Source: JAHJDS01 sp964569795 (GTDB lineage: Bacteria > Desulfobacterota > Desulfarculia > Desulfarculales > JAHJDS01). Taken from it: a DNA stretch of 64,000 nt. The stretch spans positions 62,001 to 126,000 of the forward strand of contig CAZMVB010000005.1 of NCBI GenBank assembly GCA_964569795.1, read 5' to 3'. Positions 1-8,905 of this stretch are shown here, one piece after another. A model generated the notes under the pieces. That model had not been told where the DNA came from. It saw only the letters and a program-made list of their open reading frames with translations, and did no database searches. How positions within the stretch are numbered: the stretch's first letter is position 1; each line of letters opens with the position of its first letter. The position numbers were made by a program, and so were the translations under genes.

Positions 1-2
1 GC

Positions 3-386
3 GGCTGGTACCCGGACCGGCAACTCAAGCTGTGGCAAAAGGACCGGGGAAGATTCATCGACCGGCTGGTCCACGAGCGCCTCGAGATCGACGGCCCCGT
101 CGGCCGTCTGAGCCGCGCCCTGGATCACTACACCTATGACGGGGTCGAGGATTACCTGTCCCGGATGGAGACCTACGCCGAACTCTCGGCCCAGGAGTAT
201 TTCCGGTCTGGCCGCCGGGCCGGGCCCCTGGCCGGGCCGCTGCACGCCGGGGGCGCCTTTCTGGGGGCCTACCTCTGGCGGCGCGGGTTCCTGGACGGTA
301 TTCTCGGCTGGCGCCTGGCCCTCCTCGCCGGCCGCTACGCGCGCTTGAAATACCTGAAACTGAGGGCAAGGCAAACCAATGGCTGA
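3..386 (+). CDS. Glycosyltransferase family 2, WaaE/KdtX-like, C-terminal part
   Basis: The gene is cut by the left edge, and 127 residues remain. The fragment opens with WYPDRQLKLW, followed by a basic/acidic stretch and YTYDGVEDYLSRM. This is the usual C-terminal pattern of small GT2 enzymes of the LPS-core WaaE type. A hydrophobic, Arg-rich tail with GAFLGAYLWRRGFLDG suggests membrane association. The stop overlaps the next start by 8 bases, so it is the upstream member of the LPS operon. Family assignment rests on the tail only, because the catalytic DXD half lies outside the window. Confidence 0.75.
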   Translation, partial: GWYPDRQLKLWQKDRGRFIDRLVHERLEIDGPVGRLSRALDHYTYDGVEDYLSRMETYAELSAQEYFRSGRRAGPLAGPLHAGGAFLGAYLWRRGFLDGILGWRLALLAGRYARLKYLKLRARQTNG

Positions 387-1443
387 CCATCGACGTCGGG
401 CCCTGGTCATCAATCTGAAACACATCGGCGACGTCTTGACCAGCACGCCCGTTCTGGCCGCGCTCAAGGACGCCGGCTGGCAGACCTGGGTCCTGGTGGA
501 CCAGATCGCCCTGGACGTGGTCACCGACTCGCCGGTGGTGGACCGGGTATTAATCCTGGACCGGACCGTCCACGGCCTGACCAACCTGACCCACCAGTGG
601 CGCCTCATCCGGGCCATCCGCCGGGCCGGATTCGAGGTGGTGATCGACCTGTCCGAGGGCGACCGGGGGGCCTGGCTGTCCTTCCTGAGCCGGGCCCGGA
701 CCCGGGTCGGCCTGGGCGCCCGACGCCCTCGCTGGCGGGAAAGACTGATGACCCACGTCGTGCCGCGCCACCCCCTGGACCGGCCCGCGCCGCACATGGT
801 CCGCCGGCACCTCGAGGCCCTGACCGCCATCGGGCTTGCGGCCCCCGAGTCCCCCCTGCGGGTGGGCATAAGCCAGGCCGACGAGGCCTGGGCCAGCGAG
901 TGCCTGAGGGAGTTGGGCCTCGCCCCGGGCGGTTACGCCGTGGTCCACCCCACCTCGCGCTGGATGTTCAAGGCCTGGTCGCCCCACGGCAACGCCGCCC
1001 TGATCAAGTACCTGTGGCAAGAGCACGGCCTGGCCACCGTCCTGACCTCCGGGCCCGATCTGGAGGAGACCTTTTTTTGCCGGGAGGTGATGGCCTACGC
1101 CCGGGACTCGGGGGGGGCGATCCATGACCTCTCCGGCCGGCTGGACCTGAAACGGCTGACGGCCCTGATCGCCAAGGCCAGGCTGTTTTTCGGGGTGGAT
1201 TCGGCCCCGATGCACCTGGCGGCCGCGGTGGGCACGCCGGTTCTGGTCTGCTTCGGCCCGTCGGGCGAGCACATGTGGGGGCCGTGGATGGTCGAGCACG
1301 AGGTGGTCGCCCGGCCCGAGTCCTGCCGGCCCTGCGGCGGGGCCGGGTGCGAGGACGAGGGGGTCAGTTGCTGCCTGATGGAACTGGGTCCGGGGGCGGT
1401 CATGGACGCCGCGGACCGGCTCCTGGCCCGGACCGGGTCATGA
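379..1443 (+). CDS. Glycosyltransferase family 9, LPS heptosyltransferase (RfaQ type)
   Basis: 354 residues, the normal length for ADP-heptose:LPS heptosyltransferases. The N-terminus (ALVINLKHIGDVLTSTPVL) is the GT9 signature. The C-terminal nucleotide-sugar half has FGVDSAPMHLAAAVGTPV followed by FGPSGEHMWGPW, the pattern I associate with heptosyltransferase III/RfaQ. It should transfer heptose to the inner LPS core at the cytoplasmic face. A short Cys cluster (CRPCGGAGCEDEGVSCC) near the end matches a cysteine-rich tail common in the family. The gene overlaps both neighbours, indicating translational coupling. Confidence 0.9.
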   Translation: MADHRRRALVINLKHIGDVLTSTPVLAALKDAGWQTWVLVDQIALDVVTDSPVVDRVLILDRTVHGLTNLTHQWRLIRAIRRAGFEVVIDLSEGDRGAWLSFLSRARTRVGLGARRPRWRERLMTHVVPRHPLDRPAPHMVRRHLEALTAIGLAAPESPLRVGISQADEAWASECLRELGLAPGGYAVVHPTSRWMFKAWSPHGNAALIKYLWQEHGLATVLTSGPDLEETFFCREVMAYARDSGGAIHDLSGRLDLKRLTALIAKARLFFGVDSAPMHLAAAVGTPVLVCFGPSGEHMWGPWMVEHEVVARPESCRPCGGAGCEDEGVSCCLMELGPGAVMDAADRLLARTGS

Positions 1444-2552
1444 ACCTGGCCGTTATCCGCCGGCGTCTGGACCCGGTGGGCGGCGGCGAGCATTACGCCG
1501 CGACCCTGATCCGGGCCCTGGCCGACCGGGGACACCAGGTCACGGCCGTGACCGAGGTGGCACCCGATGGCGGGCCACCGGTGGGCGCGGCCCTGGTCGA
1601 GCTGGGACCGGGGTCCGGTCCGCCCCATCGGCGGCTGAGGGAATTCGCCCGGCGGGTGGGAGCCTGGCGCGGGGAGGCCGACCATGACCTCGTCCTGTCC
1701 CTGGAGCGGGTGCCCGGCGGCGACGTCTGGCGGAGCGGGGAAGGGCTCCACCGGGCCTGGCTGGCTCAGCGGCGGCGCCGGGAATCCCGGCTCAAGACGC
1801 TGACCTTTGCCGTCAATCCCCTGCACCGCGCCCACCTTTGTCTGGAGCGGGATTTGATGGCCGACCCGGGGCTCAAGCGGATCGTGGCCAACTCCGAACT
1901 GGTCGCCCGGGACCTGATCCGCCTTTACGGGGTGGATTCGTCCCGGATCACGGTCGTGCCCACGGGCGTGGACCCGGCCCGGATCAGGGTGGATGATCGG
2001 GCCACCGCGGCGGCCGAGATTCGGGCCGAGCTGGACCTTGAGGGACTGCCGGTCCTCCTGTTCGTGGGCTCGGGATTTGCGCGCAAGGGACTGGCCTGGG
2101 CCCTGGCCGCCCTGGCGGTCATGAACCAGCGCGAGGCGGTCCTGGTGGTGGCCGGCCGGGATCGTCTCGAACCATTTCAGCGCCTGGCCGGCCGGCTGGG
2201 GGTGGCCGACCGGGTGCGCCTCCTGGGACACCGGACCGACGTGGGACGGCTTTTGGCCGCGGCCGACGCCTTTGTCCTGCCGACCATGTATGACCCCCAG
2301 TCCGGGGCCTGTCTCGAGGCCCTGGCCGCCGGCGTGCCCGTGGTGACCACGCCCCACAACGGGGCCTCGGACTTCATCGTGGGCGGCGTGAGCGGCTATG
2401 TCGTGCCCCGGCCCGAGGACCCGGCCCTGCTGGCCCGGGCCCTGGATTACGCCCTGAGGATCGTCCGGGTTGAGGTGTCGGTCCCGACCTTTGAGGAGCA
2501 CGTGGACCGGCTGGTGGATGTCCTTGACGAGGTGAGCCGTGCCCGGGCCTGA
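1440..2552 (+). CDS. Glycosyltransferase family 4, WaaG-like LPS core enzyme
   Basis: I chose the ATG at 1440, which overlaps the upstream stop as ATGA, over longer in-frame extensions because MNLAVIRRRLDPVGGGEHY is a typical GT4 N-terminus. The product is 370 residues. The middle region (SLERVPGGDVWRSGEG) and the C-terminal Rossmann half (FVGSGFARKGL, then DAFVLPTMYDPQSGACLEAL with the EX7E-type motif) fit WaaG-like UDP-glucose:heptosyl-LPS glucosyltransferases. It sits between two heptosyltransferase genes. The sugar donor cannot be read from sequence. Confidence 0.87.
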   Translation: MNLAVIRRRLDPVGGGEHYAATLIRALADRGHQVTAVTEVAPDGGPPVGAALVELGPGSGPPHRRLREFARRVGAWRGEADHDLVLSLERVPGGDVWRSGEGLHRAWLAQRRRRESRLKTLTFAVNPLHRAHLCLERDLMADPGLKRIVANSELVARDLIRLYGVDSSRITVVPTGVDPARIRVDDRATAAAEIRAELDLEGLPVLLFVGSGFARKGLAWALAALAVMNQREAVLVVAGRDRLEPFQRLAGRLGVADRVRLLGHRTDVGRLLAAADAFVLPTMYDPQSGACLEALAAGVPVVTTPHNGASDFIVGGVSGYVVPRPEDPALLARALDYALRIVRVEVSVPTFEEHVDRLVDVLDEVSRARA

Positions 2553-3582
2553 TCCCGACTTCCGCAACCTGCTGGCCGTCTCGACCACGGCCGTGGGAGA
2601 CACCCTGCTCAGCACGCCGGCCCTGCGCCTGCTGCGGGCCTCGTTTCCCGGGGCCGTCCTGGACCTGCTGGTCCACTACCGCTGCCAAGACCTGTTCGCC
2701 CATAACCGGAATTATGACCGCCTGTTCACCTATCGCAACAACTCGCTGGCCCGGGGCTGGCTGGCCATGCGCCTGGGCCGGACGGCCTATGACCGGGCAA
2801 TAATCCTGCACGCCAACGAGTCCATCAAGAAGCTGCTAAGTCGGCTGACCTACGGCCTGGCCCTCAACGTCCAGGAGTGGGACGACGAGCGGCTCATGCT
2901 TAGCTCGGTGCCGGTCGGGTACGAGGTCCACACCATCCTGCGGCGGCAGACAATGGTCCGTTCCCTGGGCGGATTGGATCGGGACGTGGGGGTCCACCTG
3001 GACCTGACCCTGGGGGCAGAGGACCATCGGGCGGCGGAGTTGTTTTTAGAAAAGGTGGGGGTCGGGGACCAAAAATTCGCCTGCCTCCATCCCGGCGCGG
3101 CCGATCCATACAAGTGCTGGCCGGCCGAGCGCTTCGGGGCCGTGGCCGCCCATCTGGTCCAAAAATATGGACTCCGGGTCCTGGTCACCGGGGTCGGGGT
3201 CGAGACCAACCTGTTTACGGCCGTGGCCCGGGCGGCCGGGGACGACGGCCTGATCTGGGCGGCCGATCTGCCTCTCCGGGTTTTAGGGGCGGTCCTGGCC
3301 CGGGCCGAGATCCTGGTGACCAACGACACCGGGCCCCTGCACCTGGCCCTGACCCAGAACACCCCCAGCGTGTCCCTGTTCGTGCCCACCGACGCGGCGA
3401 CCATCGGGCCGTTTCAGGCCGGACCCTGCCACGTGGCCATCCAGAAGACCCGGCCATGCGAGCCCTGCCAAACCAAGAAGTGCGACCAGTTGGATTGCAT
3501 GGACCTTATCTCCGTGTCAGAGGTCGTGGGTGAGGTGGACCGCCTGCTGGGTGCCGCCGCCTCCAGGGGAGGGACGGGGTGA
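2539..3582 (+). CDS. Glycosyltransferase family 9 (heptosyltransferase-like)
   Basis: 347 residues from a GTG start that overlaps the previous gene by 14 bases. The N-terminus carries VSTTAVGDTLLSTPALRLL, and the C-terminal half carries TNDTGPLHLALTQNTPSVSLF, both diagnostic of GT9. A Cys-containing tail (CEPCQTKKCDQLDC) resembles that of the first GT9 gene in this operon. It is probably another heptose or related transferase for the LPS core. The acceptor is unknown. Confidence 0.88.
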   Translation: MPGPDPDFRNLLAVSTTAVGDTLLSTPALRLLRASFPGAVLDLLVHYRCQDLFAHNRNYDRLFTYRNNSLARGWLAMRLGRTAYDRAIILHANESIKKLLSRLTYGLALNVQEWDDERLMLSSVPVGYEVHTILRRQTMVRSLGGLDRDVGVHLDLTLGAEDHRAAELFLEKVGVGDQKFACLHPGAADPYKCWPAERFGAVAAHLVQKYGLRVLVTGVGVETNLFTAVARAAGDDGLIWAADLPLRVLGAVLARAEILVTNDTGPLHLALTQNTPSVSLFVPTDAATIGPFQAGPCHVAIQKTRPCEPCQTKKCDQLDCMDLISVSEVVGEVDRLLGAAASRGGTG

Positions 3583-4751
3583 GGATCGCCTATCCGTTCG
3601 GCGAGCACCTGGGCTATGACCGGGCCCGCTTCTTTCAGACGGTCCGGACCGTGTCCGGCCTGACGCAGGCCGGGTGCCGGGTGTCCTTTATCGTCGGGCG
3701 CATGGAGGGCCTCGAAAATCGCCTGAGCCAGCTAGGCCTGGAGCCCGATCCCCATCTGGAGGTCATTCCGGTGACCATGCGCCAGCCCGGCCCGGGTGCA
3801 AAGGTGAGGTGGTCCTCGAACCGTATCTTTGCCGGTTCCGTACTTAAAGTTCTACCAAAGCTTGATGTAAATCTTATATTTTCAAGGCACACAAACCTTT
3901 TAAATTTTTTACTAAAAAAACATTTGAAATTTCCAATAGTTTATGAAGTACATGAGATTTCATGGAGAATGGCCAAGGACCACGGAGCTCGGATCAGGCG
4001 CTGGCAAGAGATCAGGGATCAAGAGGAAAAGGTCTTTCATCGGGCGGCTGGCCTGGTCTGCACCTCGCCCAGCCTGGCCCGCTACCTCTGGGGCGAGATC
4101 AACCCGGAGGCCGAGATCCTGGTCGCGGCCAACCCGGTGCCTGACACCTTTTTCGAGGCTGAAAGAAGGCCTGATTCGGCCGGGCCGCGCGTGATCTACG
4201 TGGGACAGTTCTGGCCCTGGAAGGGAGTCGATACCCTGATCCAGGCCATGGCACTGATCAAAGACGCCCGGCTGATTCTTTTGGGAGGGGAGCCGGGGAG
4301 CGAGGATTGGAAACGGATCGCCCGTTTGGTGGAAGAGTTGAATCTCAAAGACCGGGTCGAGTTTGAGGGTTTTGCGCCCCAGATGAAAGTGATCGATGAA
4401 CTATCGCGGGCGACCGTGGCCGTGGTGCCCGCCCCGGGCGGAGACGAGATGAGCCGAGACTTCACTTCTCCCTTGAAGTTGTTCGAGTACCTGGCCGCCG
4501 GAACGCCGGTGGTAGCGACAGATGTTCCTTCAATAAATCAACTCGTTACCAATGAACATGAAGTATTGCTTGTACCCCCGGACGACCCGGCGGCACTAGG
4601 TGCATGTCTTGAACGATTACTTGAGGATCAGGCCTTGGCCAAGCGTCTGGGTCAGACCGGACGGCAGTGGGCCAAAGCTTATACGTCACTTGAGCGTGGT
4701 CGAAAGTTAAAGGAATTTTTCGAGAGGATCGTGGTAAAACAAGGGTCATGA
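3579..4751 (+). CDS. Glycosyltransferase family 4
   Basis: 390 residues from a GTG that overlaps the upstream stop by four bases. The C-terminal half shows YVGQFWPWKGVDTLIQAM and FEYLAAGTPVVATDVPS, typical of GT-B fold GT4 enzymes. The N-terminal half is intact. Bases 3838-3962 are strikingly AT-rich (codons for Lys, Asn, Ile, Phe, Leu) inside an otherwise GC-rich gene, with a weaker patch near 4516-4580. The reading frame is not disturbed. Donor and acceptor are unknown, but context points to LPS core or O-antigen assembly. Confidence 0.88.
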   Translation: MRIAYPFGEHLGYDRARFFQTVRTVSGLTQAGCRVSFIVGRMEGLENRLSQLGLEPDPHLEVIPVTMRQPGPGAKVRWSSNRIFAGSVLKVLPKLDVNLIFSRHTNLLNFLLKKHLKFPIVYEVHEISWRMAKDHGARIRRWQEIRDQEEKVFHRAAGLVCTSPSLARYLWGEINPEAEILVAANPVPDTFFEAERRPDSAGPRVIYVGQFWPWKGVDTLIQAMALIKDARLILLGGEPGSEDWKRIARLVEELNLKDRVEFEGFAPQMKVIDELSRATVAVVPAPGGDEMSRDFTSPLKLFEYLAAGTPVVATDVPSINQLVTNEHEVLLVPPDDPAALGACLERLLEDQALAKRLGQTGRQWAKAYTSLERGRKLKEFFERIVVKQGS

Positions 4752-5878
4752 ATAACTTGAAGATCGCCCTCTATAACCTGACGACCACGGTCAAGACCGG
4801 CGGGGTGGAGACGGTTTACTGGGCCGTGGCCCGGGAATTGTGTAAGCGCGGCCTGGAAGTGGTGGTCATGGGCGGCCAGGGCGATGTTCAAGAACCGTTT
4901 TCAGCCCCCAAACTCGAAGTCAGGCGCTACGGGTTCACGCCCCGCGACCGCTTTAGCGACCTGGGGACCAGGTATCGAAAGTGGCGGGAGCGGATAAGCT
5001 TTGCCCGCCAGGCCCGGGCCGATCTCAAAGGACTCGGCTTTGACGTGATCCTGATCGGCAAGCCCTATGATCTGAGACCGGCCTTGCGCGCCGGCCGTCG
5101 GTCCGGGGCCCGGGTGGCCTTCATGAGCGGCGGTCTGGAGTTCATCCCCGGCTACGGCCGGCTGGTGCGCCGCCTGGACTACTTCTGCGCGGTGAGCGAT
5201 TACATCGCCCAAAAAATAGAGGACCACTGCGGAATCAGGCCCGAGACCAATTACAATGGGGTGGACCTGGACCTGTACCAGCCCCGGCCCCGTGACCAAA
5301 ATCTGGCCGCCCGACTGGGGATCGGTCCGGATGACAAGGTGATGGTCACCGCCTGCCGGCTCATCGGCTGGAAGGGGGTGGCCTTTGGGGTCGAGGCCGC
5401 GGCCCGGCTCAAGGCCGAAGGTCTTCCGGTCAAGTACCTGATCGCCGGGGAGGGGCCCGAGGCCGAGGCCCTGCGGGCCCGGGCCCGGGACCTGGGGCTG
5501 GGTGAGGCGGCCGTATTCCTGGGCTGGCTGGCCCCGGCCGAGCTGGCCCGGCTGTACAGTCTGACCGACCTCGGCCTGTTCCCGTCCCTGGCCGACGAGG
5601 CCTTTGGGATTGCCTGCGCCGAGGCCATGGCCGCCGGGGTACCGGTGGTCACGACCGACGTGGGCGGGATCCCCGAGGTCCTGGGCGACGGGGCCGGGGG
5701 CCTGCTGGTCGGTCCCCGGGACGCGGCGGCCCTGGCCCAGGCCGCGGCCCGGCTGCTGGCTGACCCGGATCTGGCGCGGGACCTGGCTCTCAAGGGCCGC
5801 CAGAGGGTCTTAGACAACTTCACCTGGACGCGGTGGGCGGACCAGTTCTTAGGCGGCGTCGGCGCGGAAAGGCGCTGA
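4748..5878 (+). CDS. Glycosyltransferase family 4
   Basis: 376 residues. The ATG at 4748 overlaps the previous TGA by four bases. The N-terminus has KTGGVETVYWAVARELCKRG, a GT4 donor-domain start. The C-terminal domain has ACRLIGWKGVAFGVEAA, GWLAPAELARLYSLTDLGLF and EAFGIACAEAMAAGVPVV (EX7E motif). It belongs to the same coupled LPS operon. The exact sugar cannot be assigned. Confidence 0.9.
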   Translation: MNNLKIALYNLTTTVKTGGVETVYWAVARELCKRGLEVVVMGGQGDVQEPFSAPKLEVRRYGFTPRDRFSDLGTRYRKWRERISFARQARADLKGLGFDVILIGKPYDLRPALRAGRRSGARVAFMSGGLEFIPGYGRLVRRLDYFCAVSDYIAQKIEDHCGIRPETNYNGVDLDLYQPRPRDQNLAARLGIGPDDKVMVTACRLIGWKGVAFGVEAAARLKAEGLPVKYLIAGEGPEAEALRARARDLGLGEAAVFLGWLAPAELARLYSLTDLGLFPSLADEAFGIACAEAMAAGVPVVTTDVGGIPEVLGDGAGGLLVGPRDAAALAQAAARLLADPDLARDLALKGRQRVLDNFTWTRWADQFLGGVGAERR

Positions 5879-5899
5879 GTGTCCGGAAGGGTAGGTGCC

Positions 5900-6685
5900 A
5901 TGGAGTATCATGACCTGATCGTCGAGCGGGAAGGGGCCCTTCTGACGGTGATCCTGAACCGGACCCGGGCCAGAAACACCCTGTCCGTGCGGCTGCTCAA
6001 TGAACTGGAGGGCCTGGCCGGCGAGGTCCGTCAGGACCCGACCGTCCGGGCCGTGGTCCTGACCGGGGGGGGCGACAACTTCAGCGCCGGCCTGGACCTC
6101 AAGGACCCGGCCCTCCACGCCATGCTGGACGCCCCGGTGGCCAGGCGCCGGGAGCTGGCCCTGCTCGGGCAGCGGATGTGTCAGGCCTGGGAAGACCTCG
6201 AGGCCGTGACCATGGCCGCCATCGAGGGCTACTGCGTCGGCGGGGCGGTGTCCCTGGTCCTGGCCTGTGATTTCCGGGTCATGGGGAAATCCGGGTTCAT
6301 GCGCGTTCCCGAGATCGACCTGGGCATGAACTACAGCTGGGGCTCGATCCCGAGGCTGGTCCATCTAATCGGGCCGGCCCGGACCAAGCTGATCGTCCTG
6401 ACCACCGAACGGGTGACGGCCGACCAGTGCCTGGCCTGGGGCCTGATCGAGGAGGTGGTCCCGGACGGGTTGGCCCGGTCGGCCGCCACGGACCTGGCCC
6501 GGAAAATTCTCGAAAAACCCCCGATCCCCACGGCCATGACCAAGCAGGCCGTCAACCGCCTGGCCTTTGCCCTGGACAAAACGGCCAGTTTCATGGACGC
6601 CGATCAGTTTGTCTTGACCACCTATTCCGAGGAGCATCAAAATAAAATAGCCGGTTATACCCGGACCGAAAGCGACGAGTCCTGA
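5900..6685 (+). CDS. Enoyl-CoA hydratase/isomerase (crotonase) family protein
   Basis: The ATG at 5900 has a GGAAGGGTAGGTG-type ribosome site just upstream, which I prefer over the in-frame GTG at 5879. The 261-residue product has the crotonase oxyanion-hole motifs DNFSAGLDLKD and AIEGYCVGGAVSLVLACD, and a region VPEIDLGMNYSWGSIPRL at the usual catalytic position. It probably hydrates or isomerises an acyl-CoA. It lies 21 bases after a GT4 gene and 43 before a GT9 gene, an odd place for a fatty-acid enzyme. Its role in the LPS cluster is unclear. Confidence 0.88.
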   Translation: MEYHDLIVEREGALLTVILNRTRARNTLSVRLLNELEGLAGEVRQDPTVRAVVLTGGGDNFSAGLDLKDPALHAMLDAPVARRRELALLGQRMCQAWEDLEAVTMAAIEGYCVGGAVSLVLACDFRVMGKSGFMRVPEIDLGMNYSWGSIPRLVHLIGPARTKLIVLTTERVTADQCLAWGLIEEVVPDGLARSAATDLARKILEKPPIPTAMTKQAVNRLAFALDKTASFMDADQFVLTTYSEEHQNKIAGYTRTESDES

Positions 6686-6728
6686 CCGCCGGCCAGCCGA
6701 GCCGCCTGGGGAGCGACAAGACAAAGCC

Positions 6729-7865
6729 ATGTGCAGCGCCATCGCCAGATTCCTGATTCACCTGCTCGGCTGGGGCCGTCGCCGGGAAGGGGGCGACCGG
6801 CCCATTGACTGGTCCCGGGTGAACTCGGTCCTGGTGGTGCGCAACGACAACATCGGCGACGTGGTCCTGTCCACCCCCTGCCTCGAGGTGCTCCGCAAGC
6901 GGCTGCCCCGGGCCAAGATCGGGATCATGGTCTGCGGCCTGGCCGCCGACGTGGTCCGCTACAACCCCTTTGTCGATCGGATCCACGTCTATCACAAGGT
7001 CAAGCACGGGTTTTACAAGAGCCGAGTCCGGGCCCTGTGGGAGCAGTACCGGGTCATGGGCCGGGTCCGCCGGGAGAAATACGACCTGGCCATCGGACTG
7101 CGGGCCGTGTTCTCGCCCTCCCAGGGCTGGCTGGTCTTTTGTACGGGGGCCCGGTGGCGTCTTGGCCGGCAGGCCCCGGACCGTCACCGCCGACTGGCCT
7201 TCTTTTACAACCTGACCCTGCCCGAGGACACCTCATTGCGGCACGAGGTCGAACGCAACTTCGACGTGCTCCGGGCGGTCGGCCTTGACACTACCGGCGA
7301 AAGACTGTATTTGTCGGTCCCAAAGCCGGTCCGGGACGAGGTCGCGTCGTCCTGGAACGGCCGGGGCGGCGACGGCGGCCGTCCCCTGATCGGGCTGTTC
7401 GTCAGTCGCTGGGCCTACCGGGCCGATCGGACCTGGCCGGATGAGTCATACGCCGCCTTGATCCAAAGGCTTCACGCCGACCGACGCTTCCGACTGGTCG
7501 TCTGTCACGCTCCTGAGGACGAGACCTGGATTCGCGCCATCCTGGACCGGGCGGGCGAGCGGCCCCCGACCTTTCACTCGGCCGAGTTGATTCGCTTCGC
7601 CGCCCTGACCCAGGCCTGCCGGCTGTTCATCACGCCCGAGGGCGGACCGATGCACCTGGCCGCGGCCGGCGGCACGCCGGTGGTGGTCCTGTGGGGCCGC
7701 AACCTGGTCAGCCAGTGGGGCCCCTGGGGCATCGACCACGAGATCGTCGGCGGCGGCGGCCAAGTCGGGTCGCAGGTGGCCGAGATCGGCGTGGGAGAGG
7801 TCCTGGAGGCCGTGGACCGGCTTTGGGGCCGGGTCGCCCCAGAGGAGAGGGAAACCGGGCGGTGA
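6729..7865 (+). CDS. Glycosyltransferase family 9 (heptosyltransferase-like)
   Basis: 378 residues. After a roughly 35-residue leader comes VVRNDNIGDVVLSTPCLEVL, the GT9 signature. The C-terminal half has FITPEGGPMHLAAAGGTPVV and LWGRNLVSQWGPWG, so donor binding looks intact. The stop overlaps the kinase start by four bases, linking it to the heptose pathway. It is the third GT9 enzyme in this operon, consistent with a multi-heptose inner core. Confidence 0.9.
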   Translation: MCSAIARFLIHLLGWGRRREGGDRPIDWSRVNSVLVVRNDNIGDVVLSTPCLEVLRKRLPRAKIGIMVCGLAADVVRYNPFVDRIHVYHKVKHGFYKSRVRALWEQYRVMGRVRREKYDLAIGLRAVFSPSQGWLVFCTGARWRLGRQAPDRHRRLAFFYNLTLPEDTSLRHEVERNFDVLRAVGLDTTGERLYLSVPKPVRDEVASSWNGRGGDGGRPLIGLFVSRWAYRADRTWPDESYAALIQRLHADRRFRLVVCHAPEDETWIRAILDRAGERPPTFHSAELIRFAALTQACRLFITPEGGPMHLAAAGGTPVVVLWGRNLVSQWGPWGIDHEIVGGGGQVGSQVAEIGVGEVLEAVDRLWGRVAPEERETGR

Positions 7866-8905
7866 AGATCAAGAAGTACGATCGTCAGGAGCTGCTGCCG
7901 GCCCTGGACTTTTTTTCCGAGGCCCGGGTCTTGGTCATCGGCGACGTGATGATGGACCAGTTCATCTGGGGCCGGGTCGATCGCATCTCGCCCGAGGCGC
8001 CGGTGCCGGTGGTGGACGTGGACCACGAGACGTTCATGCTCGGCGGCGCGGCCAACGTCTTGCGCAACATCGTCACCCTGGGCGGCGCCTGCGATCTGAT
8101 CGGCGTGGTCGGCGAAGACGACATGGGCCGCCGGATCGTCGATCAGCTGAGGGAACTGGGCGCCGACGGCGAGGCGATCATCGCCGATCCATCCCGGCAA
8201 ACGACCATGAAGACCCGGGTCGTGGCCCACTCCCAGCAGGTGGTCCGCTTTGACCGGGAAAAAAGGGAGCCCATCGGGCCCGAGGTGGCCGGCCGGGTCC
8301 TGGAATACGTCCGCCACAACCTGGACCGCTGGGACGCGGTCATCATCTCGGACTACGGCAAGGGGGTCATCTCGCCGCACCTGATGGCCGGCCTGCGGGA
8401 GTCCGTCCTGGGGCGCGAAATCATCGTCGCCGTGGACCCCAAGATCGAGAACTTCGAGTTCTACCGCGGCGTGACCGTCATCACCCCCAACCACCACGAG
8501 GCCGAGGCCGGGGCCCGGATGACCATCAAGAACGACAACGACCTGCGGATCGCCGGCCGCCGGCTGATCGAGGAACTGGAATTGCCCTGGGTCCTGATCA
8601 CCCTGGGCGAGCGGGGCATGGCCTTGTTTTCGGCCGAGGACCCGTCCGCTTACCGGCCCATAGACACCGTGGCCCGCGAGGTCTTTGACGTGACCGGGGC
8701 CGGTGACACGGTCGTCGCCGCCCTGACCCTGGGCCTGGCCGTGGGCCTGCCCATGTACCAGTCGGCCCTGCTTGCCAATTACGCCGCCGGCCTGGTGGTG
8801 GGCGAGGTGGGCACGGCCGCGGTCACGGCCGGGCTTTTGCGGCAGACCATCGAATCGGGCAAGATCAGGCCGCACAATCAGGGACCGGCCGGGGGCCGGG
8901 GCTGA
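7862..8905 (+). CDS. rfaE1: D-glycero-beta-D-manno-heptose-7-phosphate kinase (HldE kinase domain)
   Basis: The GTG at 7862 overlaps the upstream stop. The product is 347 residues, the length of a stand-alone RfaE/HldE kinase domain. It is a PfkB-family sugar kinase: VIGDVMMDQFIWGRVDRISP, then FMLGGAANVLRNI, a substrate-binding NHHEAE region, and the C-terminal ATP/base motif DVTGAGDTVVAALTLG with the catalytic Asp. It phosphorylates heptose-7-P to heptose-1,7-bisphosphate for ADP-heptose synthesis. The cytidylyltransferase half is absent and must be a separate gene elsewhere. Confidence 0.93.
   Translation: MKIKKYDRQELLPALDFFSEARVLVIGDVMMDQFIWGRVDRISPEAPVPVVDVDHETFMLGGAANVLRNIVTLGGACDLIGVVGEDDMGRRIVDQLRELGADGEAIIADPSRQTTMKTRVVAHSQQVVRFDREKREPIGPEVAGRVLEYVRHNLDRWDAVIISDYGKGVISPHLMAGLRESVLGREIIVAVDPKIENFEFYRGVTVITPNHHEAEAGARMTIKNDNDLRIAGRRLIEELELPWVLITLGERGMALFSAEDPSAYRPIDTVAREVFDVTGAGDTVVAALTLGLAVGLPMYQSALLANYAAGLVVGEVGTAAVTAGLLRQTIESGKIRPHNQGPAGGRG

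Noticed and set aside
1095..2615. A 506-codon minus-strand open frame across the LPS genes
   Set aside because: Antisense to two clear glycosyltransferase genes; the product is low-complexity and has no start signal.
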